Positions 57,527 to 64,000 of a DNA stretch of 64,000 bases are shown here, piece after piece. The stretch covers positions 1-64,000 of the forward strand of contig CACOPQ010000001.1 in the NCBI GenBank assembly GCA_902629125.1, in the 5' to 3' direction. Made by a program: the position numbers and the translations under genes. Every line of letters starts with the position of its first letter. The stretch's first letter is position 1. Origin of the DNA: an uncultured Alphaproteobacteria bacterium. GTDB lineage: Bacteria > Pseudomonadota > Alphaproteobacteria > Thalassobaculales > Thalassobaculaceae. The notes below the pieces were generated by a model. It ran no database searches. It saw only the letters and a list, made by a program, of their open reading frames with translations, and was not told the origin of the DNA.

Positions 57527-58414
57527 GTGGCAAAAATATTAGACGGCAAGGTCTTCGCTAAAAATCTACGAGATGAATTGAAGGGTATCGTGTCCATTTT
57601 GCGAGAAGAATATGGCAACGTGCCGGGTCTTGCTGTAGTACTTGTTGGGGATAATCCAGCGAGCGAAGTATATGTTCGAAACAAGGGTATCCAAACTAAA
57701 GAATGCGGGATGCGTTCATACGAACATAAGCTGGCAAGCACTGTACAGCAAGATGATCTTTTAAAAGTAATCAAACAATTAAATGACGACCCAGAAGTGG
57801 ATGGGATCTTGGTCCAACTCCCCCTTCCAAATCATATAGATTCACAAAAAGTTCTTGATTCTATCGATCCTGAAAAGGATGTGGACGGGTTTCATATAAT
57901 AAACGCGGGCCGCCTCGCCACAGGTGGTGACGCACTTGTGCCATGCACGCCGCTAGGATGCCTTTTGTTACTAAAAGATCATTTTGATGAACTAACTGGA
58001 AAAAATGTAGTTGTTATCGGCCGCTCTAATATAGTTGGGAAACCCATGGCCGCCTTATTGTTGAGAGAAAGTTGTACGGTAACCATCGCTCATTCTAAAA
58101 GCAACAACCTCGAGGAAATTTGCCAAAGGGCCGATATACTGATTGCCGCGGTTGGGAAACCGGAAATGATTACGAAGGACTTTATAAAAAAAGGAGCGGT
58201 GGTTTTAGACGTCGGTATAAACCGTATCGCAGCACCAGAAAAAGGACCTGGTAAAATGAAGTTAGTCGGAGATGTAGCATTCCACGAAGCTAAAAATCGA
58301 GTAGAAGCAATCACTCCTGTTCCGGGGGGGATTGGCCCAATGACTATAGCCGTGCTACTAAGAAATACAATACAAGCCGCATGCAACCGCCGGGCGTGGA
58401 AATGTGATTTGTAG
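57527..58414 (+). CDS. folD: bifunctional methylenetetrahydrofolate dehydrogenase/methenyltetrahydrofolate cyclohydrolase
   Basis: GTG start; [82 protein letters not shown]. Confidence 0.97.
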   Translation: MAKILDGKVFAKNLRDELKGIVSILREEYGNVPGLAVVLVGDNPASEVYVRNKGIQTKECGMRSYEHKLASTVQQDDLLKVIKQLNDDPEVDGILVQLPLPNHIDSQKVLDSIDPEKDVDGFHIINAGRLATGGDALVPCTPLGCLLLLKDHFDELTGKNVVVIGRSNIVGKPMAALLLRESCTVTIAHSKSNNLEEICQRADILIAAVGKPEMITKDFIKKGAVVLDVGINRIAAPEKGPGKMKLVGDVAFHEAKNRVEAITPVPGGIGPMTIAVLLRNTIQAACNRRAWKCDL

Positions 58415-58443
58415 AAAATACAAAAAACAGCAAAGCTCTTTTT

Positions 58444-59490
58444 ATGAAAATATTTTTTTCCCCGAAGACACAAAGCCACTCACCCAAGACCTTCATAAGT
58501 AGAGGTCACGTCATTCAAAGTCCAGAAAGAGCAGAGCGAGCTGATATATTAAGAACTGCCGCTGAGAATGCGGGACATACAATTACCGAGATTTTTTCAG
58601 AACATTATCATTCCGCTTTAGATATTCATGACGAGGCTTACATTGGTTTTCTTAAGAACGGCTGGCAGCAATGGTCGATTTTGGAGGGAAGCAGTGAGGA
58701 AATTATTCCTAATGTTCATCCAGGTAGAAACATGAACGCAAATCCAAGTGCAATTGTTTCAGCCGCTGGATACTATCAGGCTGATACCGCTTGTCCCATC
58801 GGGGCAAAAACTTGGGAGGGAGCCAAAGCCTCGGCAGATACCGTGATAGCTGCAGCCTCTAATCTGCTTGATCGGCATCAAAATAATGAGCACGAGAACT
58901 TTGTTTACAGTCTTTGCCGTCCACCTGGACATCATGCTTATGCAGACCAGGCGGGAGGCTTTTGCTTTCTTAATAACTGCGCAATTGCCGCGAATTTCTT
59001 TTTAAAGCAAGGATTCTCAAGGATTGCTATTCTTGATGTAGATGTTCATCACGGAAACGGCACGCAGGGTATTTTCTATGAGCGCTCGGATGTATTGACT
59101 GTTTCTCTTCACGGCGACCCATCTGAATATTATCCCTTCTTTGCAGGTTATGAAGAAGAAGTTGGCCTTGCCAATGGCAAAAACTTTAATATCAATTACC
59201 CTCTCTCCAGAGGTACAGCCGATCTTGAATATATGAGGGTCTTACAAAAAGCACTAGGACAAATAAAAGACTTTAAGCCTCAAATTCTAATCATTGCACT
59301 TGGTTTAGATGCATCAGAAGAAGACCCATTAGCCTTTTTAGCATTAACAACAAAAGGATTTTTGGAGCTTGGCAAGGTAATCGCCAGTGCGAAGTTACCT
59401 ACCATTCTTGTGCAAGAGGGGGGGTACATATCGCCTATTTTAGGTGACAATCTCACCGCTACCCTTAAAGGATTTGAAGACAATCGGTAA
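58444..59490 (+). CDS. histone deacetylase-family amidohydrolase (acetylpolyamine/acetoin-utilisation type)
   Basis: SLCRPPGHHAYADQAGGFCFLNNCAIAANF, IAILDVDVHHGNGTQGIFYERSDVLTVSLHGDPSEYYPFFAG. Confidence 0.9.
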   Translation: MKIFFSPKTQSHSPKTFISRGHVIQSPERAERADILRTAAENAGHTITEIFSEHYHSALDIHDEAYIGFLKNGWQQWSILEGSSEEIIPNVHPGRNMNANPSAIVSAAGYYQADTACPIGAKTWEGAKASADTVIAAASNLLDRHQNNEHENFVYSLCRPPGHHAYADQAGGFCFLNNCAIAANFFLKQGFSRIAILDVDVHHGNGTQGIFYERSDVLTVSLHGDPSEYYPFFAGYEEEVGLANGKNFNINYPLSRGTADLEYMRVLQKALGQIKDFKPQILIIALGLDASEEDPLAFLALTTKGFLELGKVIASAKLPTILVQEGGYISPILGDNLTATLKGFEDNR

Positions 59491-59510
59491 GCCTATTTTT
59501 GGTGCACGCG

Positions 59511-60047
59511 TCAAATCAGTCGAAACTTTTCTAAGGGTAAATAAGTAGAGCCCTCCTTCGTTAAAATGCTCTCGAAAAGTGTGAAGCTTTCAACCCGAAA
59601 AGATCTTGTTTTAAAAAGATTGTTAAATGCAATAAACCCTGCCGTGTCTTCTGGGCGCATATTTTTAAGTCTTGCTAGTGTTACGTGTGGGCTAAACTGA
59701 CGTTTATCTGTGGGAATTCTGTTTATTTGTAGGCAATTTTTTATCTTACTTTGCAGAGAAAAGAGGCCCGGTTCTTCTGCAACGCCAACCCAGATAGATT
59801 TGCTACGGCCTTTTGACGTGAAATGATTTATACCTCTCAACTGCATGCAAAATGCTCCCACAGCCAAACCGCTTAGCACATCTGTTAAATCTTCTAATAA
59901 AATATTTGAAGCTTCGCCAATATAACTCAAGGTTAAATGTAAATTTTGGGACGGCTCCCATCTTGCTCCTCTTAGGCCAGATTGTAGCTCTGTCAATTTC
60001 ACCACTATATCACTCGGGAAACTGAGCGCGATAAAGAGTCTTTTCAT
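59511..60047 (-). CDS. thpR: RNA 2',3'-cyclic phosphodiesterase (2H family)
   Basis: Two HxTx motifs: NLHLTLSYIGE and SPHVTLARLKN; N-terminal MKRLFIALSFP. Confidence 0.9.
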   Translation of the reverse strand: MKRLFIALSFPSDIVVKLTELQSGLRGARWEPSQNLHLTLSYIGEASNILLEDLTDVLSGLAVGAFCMQLRGINHFTSKGRSKSIWVGVAEEPGLFSLQSKIKNCLQINRIPTDKRQFSPHVTLARLKNMRPEDTAGFIAFNNLFKTRSFRVESFTLFESILTKEGSTYLPLEKFRLI

Positions 60048-60050
60048 ATC

Positions 60051-60710
60051 CTAACTATCGGATTTTGATGTTTTAATTTTCGACAATAACTTTTTGACGT
60101 AAGGCTTAATCCTCATAACAATTTCGGCTATGCCTTCCCCTGTCGGGTGAATACCGTCTAGCTGATTAAGTTCTGGTACGCCAGCAACTCCGTCAAGAAA
60201 AAACGGATAAAAAACAACATCGAATTCTTGTGCTAGGTCTTGGTATGTCTGATTAAACTTAGAACCATACTCTCTGCCCAAATTGGGTGGAGCAAGCATA
60301 CCAGCAAACAACACCGGAATATCTTTCAACCGAAGTTGCCTCAAGATTTTTGCTAAATTTTTTTTAGTTGTCGAAGGGTTAATCCCTCTAAGTCCATCAT
60401 TAGCTCCTAACTCCAAGATTACAGCATCTGGATTACTGGCCAGGGACCATTCAAGACGCGTGAGGCCTCCGGCACTTGTATCCCCCGACACACCTGCATT
60501 TATTAGCCTGACATCAAACTCTTCGTTTTTTAGTTTTTTCTGTAACTGCGTTGTAAAGTGATCTTTTTCATCAAGTCCATAGCCCGCTATCAAAGAATCA
60601 CCAAGCGCAAGAATTTTAATTTCTTTAGCTTGGCACCCCCAGGGCGTCAAAACATGCAATGAGACGAGCCCGCCAAAGAAAAGAACTAAAAATATTTGTT
60701 TGATCTGCAT
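60051..60710 (-). CDS. tesA: arylesterase / SGNH hydrolase (TesA-like)
   Basis: ILALGDSLIAGYGLDEKDHF, VILELGANDGLRG, LDGIHPTGEG; signal peptide-like N-terminus. Confidence 0.88.
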   Translation of the reverse strand: MQIKQIFLVLFFGGLVSLHVLTPWGCQAKEIKILALGDSLIAGYGLDEKDHFTTQLQKKLKNEEFDVRLINAGVSGDTSAGGLTRLEWSLASNPDAVILELGANDGLRGINPSTTKKNLAKILRQLRLKDIPVLFAGMLAPPNLGREYGSKFNQTYQDLAQEFDVVFYPFFLDGVAGVPELNQLDGIHPTGEGIAEIVMRIKPYVKKLLSKIKTSKSDS

Positions 60711-60756
60711 CTATTTGATCCCATATCTTCTTGCTTCTGCTCCTACAAACTTATAA

Positions 60757-61506
60757 GTGATAATGGTAAAGACAAGCGAAGGAAAAATTTACGATATGGC
60801 CTCTATAAATACTAGGAACATCCATCAAAAGGAGGATGTTCCCCTGATCACTTTAGATAAAGTAAAGCTAGATCTTGAAAGCGGCGCGGGTAAAGTAAAC
60901 ATATTAAAAGGCATTAATTTAAAAATATGTGCAGGTGATAGTGTAAGTATAGTTGGCCCATCAGGCGCTGGTAAGACTTCACTTTTAATGGTGATCGCCG
61001 GAATCGAAGCAATAAGTTCTGGAAAAATTCTCATTTCAAATAACGATCTCACTAATCTTTCAGAAGATCAACTTGCTCGATTTAGACGAGATAACGTCGG
61101 TATTGTATTCCAGGCCTTTAGATTAATACCGAATATGACAGCCCTAGAGAACGTAGCACTGCCGCTTGAGATGGCTGGAGAGAAACATGCGTTTTCTCAA
61201 GCACGAAAAGGGCTCGAACTTGTCAATTTATTAGATCGAGAGACACATTACCCAGACCAATTATCAGGAGGTGAGCAGCAGCGCATTGCCATTGCACGTG
61301 CTTTTGTCAAAAAGCCAAAAATACTACTTGCTGATGAACCGACCGGTAACTTAGATGAAAAGACTGGCGAGGCGACCATAAATCTTCTTTTCGACCTTCA
61401 AGCTTCATATGGAGCTACACTTATACTCATTACACATGATCAACATCTTGCAAAAAAATGTAGCCGCACCCTCTCTATGCTAGACGGCCTACTCTTAGAA
61501 AACTGA
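60757..61506 (+). CDS. ybbA: ABC transporter ATP-binding protein (YbbA/LolD-like)
   Basis: [12 protein letters not shown] Walker [37 protein letters not shown]. Real start may be internal. Confidence 0.92.
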   Translation: MIMVKTSEGKIYDMASINTRNIHQKEDVPLITLDKVKLDLESGAGKVNILKGINLKICAGDSVSIVGPSGAGKTSLLMVIAGIEAISSGKILISNNDLTNLSEDQLARFRRDNVGIVFQAFRLIPNMTALENVALPLEMAGEKHAFSQARKGLELVNLLDRETHYPDQLSGGEQQRIAIARAFVKKPKILLADEPTGNLDEKTGEATINLLFDLQASYGATLILITHDQHLAKKCSRTLSMLDGLLLEN

Positions 61507-61521
61507 CATAGAGAACTATCA

Positions 61522-64000
61522 ATGTTTTATATCGTTCAAACTTGGCTGCCAATTTATGTAACGCTAGCTTTACGAGAATTGAGAGGTGCCAAAGGTAACT
61601 TTAAGATATTTGCAGCATGTTTGATACTTGGCGTTGCAACAATCACGGGCATTGGGTCAATTTCAGCAAGTTTATCGTCGGGAGTAGATAATAACGCGCG
61701 TAGTCTCCTAGGTGGCGACATATCAATTGAGCTTTCGCACCGTCCTCTTTCACCAACAATTATAAATTTTCTAGAGCAAATAGGATATATTTCCGAGTTA
61801 AATACTTTGCGGGCAATGGCACGCCCATTACAACGCGAAAAACGAACACTTGTTGAACTTAAATCTGTGGACGATTTTTATCCGCTGGTGGGCACACTTA
61901 CTCTGAAACCTAATATTGCTCTCGACTCTGCTCTACGACCGACTGCAGGAAATTTTGGCGCAATTGTGGACAAGGCTTTATTACAGCGATTAAATCTTAA
62001 TATCGGGGACCAAATACAAATTGGAGATACGTCTTTCGTTATTACAGCGGAGTTAGAGAGTGAACCCGACCGGATCATTCGTTTTACAACATTCGGCCCA
62101 CGCGTTCTTATTCACTCTGAAGCACTCCAAAAAACCGGACTCCTCGTTGAGGGTAGCCTCATAAAATACATCTACAAAATTCGTCTAAAGGGGCTCGCCT
62201 CAGCCGACCAAATTATCAAGAGCCTCAATGAAAAATACCCATCCGTTGGTTGGAGAATAAGAACAACCGACAACGCGGTACCTGGCTTCGATCGTTTTAA
62301 TAATCAAGTTACCCAATTTTTAACGCTCATTGCCTTTACTACGCTAATCGTAGGGGGATTGGGTATTGGGAACTCTGCTAGAAACTATTTGGAACAACGC
62401 GTTTCTGCGATCGCGACATTAAAATGTTTGGGTGGCGACGACAAACTAGTATTCCAAATTTACTTTACTCAAATGCTAGTGGTGGGCGTTTTTTGTATTA
62501 TAGTCGGCATTGCTATAGGAGCTTTAATACCTAAGGCAGCGTCGGATTTGATATCAAAAGCGATACCAATTACGTTGCCCTCCACTATTTTCTTTAAACC
62601 TCTTGTTCTTGGCTTTGTTTACGGATTTCTGATTACTTTTATTTTTACACTGTTACCGTTAGCAAAAACGACACGGATAAAACCCGGCTATTTATTTCGA
62701 TCCTCCACAACGCGTGATATCTCTAAAACCCCAACTAAGTTTTTGATTTGGGTTGCAGGAGCTTTCTTATGCTTAGCGCTAATATCCATCCTGAATAACA
62801 ACGACCAGAGACTCACCTTTTTCTTTGTAATCGGCGTCGCTGTGCTGTTTTGTATGTTTTTGCTGGGCTCCAGTGCAACCAAATTCTTGTGTTTTAAATT
62901 AACGCACTTACAGCTAAGTTTTTTCCGGCTGGTACTATCAAACATCATTCGCCCAGGAAATCTAACAACCGGAATTATTTTATCCCTTGGCTGTGGTTTA
63001 ACATTGTTACTGACAGTCGCTTTGGTAGAAGAAAATTTGAGTAGACGGCTCAGGAGCGATATACCGAAGGTAGCCCCTGCGTACTTTTTTATAGATATAC
63101 AACCGCATCAAAATGAGACCTTTATGCAGCTAGTAGATACCTCGCCGGGCGTTACAAAGGTGGAGAAGACACCAATGACTAGAGGACGTGTGGTAGCCAT
63201 TAATGGTACACCAACTAAAAATGTGAAGCCACGGCAAGATATAGCCTGGGCTGTTAGAGGGGATAGAGGGCTAACATATGCCTCTAAAAAGCCAGCAAAC
63301 GCAAAAATAGTCTCAGGAAAATGGTGGCCAGACGACTACTCGGGGGAACCTCTTATTTCAATGGGAGCTAATGTCGCCCGTGGTCTTAATTTAGACATAG
63401 GGGATACTATCACGTTCAATATTTTAGGAAGAGAGATCAAAGCAAAAATAGCAAATCTGCGTTATATCGATTGGTCCAATCTTCAGATGAATTTTGTTTT
63501 CATATTCTCACCAGGAACCCTGGAAGCAGCTCCCCATAGTATAGTAGCGGCCGTCTACGCCTCGGGGATAGGTGTCGCCGAGAAAGTTCGCAATAAGGTG
63601 ACAGATACTCTGACTAATGTCTCTTCGATCAGTGTGAAAGACGCAATCAAAAATGCGCAAGACATCATCTCCACGGTTGGATTTACAATCAGGACCACCT
63701 CAGCTTTCACACTTATAAGCGGTATCCTAGTCCTAGCAAGTGCTCTTGCGACCCAACAGCAAAAACGAAGATATGACGCAACAATTTATAAAGTACTTGG
63801 TATGTCGCGAATGCGGATACTTTTTTTGTATTTGAGTGAGTATTTTCTGCTTTCTTGCATTTCCGCTGTGCTCGCGACTGTTATATCGGTGATAATAAGT
63901 TGGCTTATACTTACGAAAATTATGCGCAGTGACTTTCAAATAGACTTTAGTGTTATTGTATTTACGCTTGGAATAAGTTTATTAATTATGATCCTACTTG
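61522..64000 (+). CDS. ybbP: ABC transporter permease (YbbP/FtsX-family), truncated by window edge
   Basis: Not in ORF track (runs off edge): MFYIVQTWLPIYVTLALRELRGAKGNFKIFAACLILGVATITGIGSISASLSSGVDNNARSLLGGDISIELSHRPL..., plus several TM blocks. Confidence 0.87.
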   Translation, partial: MFYIVQTWLPIYVTLALRELRGAKGNFKIFAACLILGVATITGIGSISASLSSGVDNNARSLLGGDISIELSHRPLSPTIINFLEQIGYISELNTLRAMARPLQREKRTLVELKSVDDFYPLVGTLTLKPNIALDSALRPTAGNFGAIVDKALLQRLNLNIGDQIQIGDTSFVITAELESEPDRIIRFTTFGPRVLIHSEALQKTGLLVEGSLIKYIYKIRLKGLASADQIIKSLNEKYPSVGWRIRTTDNAVPGFDRFNNQVTQFLTLIAFTTLIVGGLGIGNSARNYLEQRVSAIATLKCLGGDDKLVFQIYFTQMLVVGVFCIIVGIAIGALIPKAASDLISKAIPITLPSTIFFKPLVLGFVYGFLITFIFTLLPLAKTTRIKPGYLFRSSTTRDISKTPTKFLIWVAGAFLCLALISILNNNDQRLTFFFVIGVAVLFCMFLLGSSATKFLCFKLTHLQLSFFRLVLSNIIRPGNLTTGIILSLGCGLTLLLTVALVEENLSRRLRSDIPKVAPAYFFIDIQPHQNETFMQLVDTSPGVTKVEKTPMTRGRVVAINGTPTKNVKPRQDIAWAVRGDRGLTYASKKPANAKIVSGKWWPDDYSGEPLISMGANVARGLNLDIGDTITFNILGREIKAKIANLRYIDWSNLQMNFVFIFSPGTLEAAPHSIVAAVYASGIGVAEKVRNKVTDTLTNVSSISVKDAIKNAQDIISTVGFTIRTTSAFTLISGILVLASALATQQQKRRYDATIYKVLGMSRMRILFLYLSEYFLLSCISAVLATVISVIISWLILTKIMRSDFQIDFSVIVFTLGISLLIMILL

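Noticed and set aside
57376-57774. 132-aa minus-strand ORF before and over the folD start
   Set aside because: Mostly antisense to folD; no motif.
1-64000. CRISPR arrays, toxin-antitoxin, restriction or phage-defence systems
   Set aside because: No regularly spaced repeats, cas-like proteins, nuclease/helicase defence genes or transposases recognised in either strand or in the ORF list.

Overview
The window is an AT-rich, gene-dense bacterial chromosome segment. It looks alphaproteobacterial, probably a marine heterotroph; this is inferred from gene content, the ImuB/DnaE2 pair and a GTTC-N7-GTTC LexA-type box, and was not tested by phylogeny. I support about 63 protein-coding genes and one tRNA (tRNA-Arg, anticodon CCT). 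I saw no rRNA, CRISPR array, transposase, integrase or prophage module. Most genes encode small-molecule catabolism: SDRs, two enolase-superfamily enzymes, two TauD/TfdA dioxygenases, a PhyH dioxygenase, D-2-hydroxyacid dehydrogenases, ketopantoate-reductase homologues, FAH-type hydrolase/hydratase, HpcH aldolase, a D-hydantoinase/N-carbamoylase pair and transporters. Housekeeping genes include msrA, moaA, folD, thpR and the tesA/ybbA/ybbP locus. The strongest candidates for a second look are: (1) a three-gene nitrile hydratase/thiocyanate-hydrolase-like cluster in which the beta subunit is split into two ORFs (9036-10295); (2) an imuB-dnaE2 mutasome with no adjacent imuA and an exact LexA-type direct repeat over the annotated imuB start; (3) a glutaredoxin-DinB fusion protein; (4) an isolated flagellin-like gene; (5) a TPR gene interrupted by a one-base frameshift in a G7 tract; (6) an SDR lacking the YxxxK catalytic motif. 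Two genes run off the window edges and are absent from the ORF track (1-839 minus; 61522-64000 plus). All product calls are from reading motifs, with no database search.
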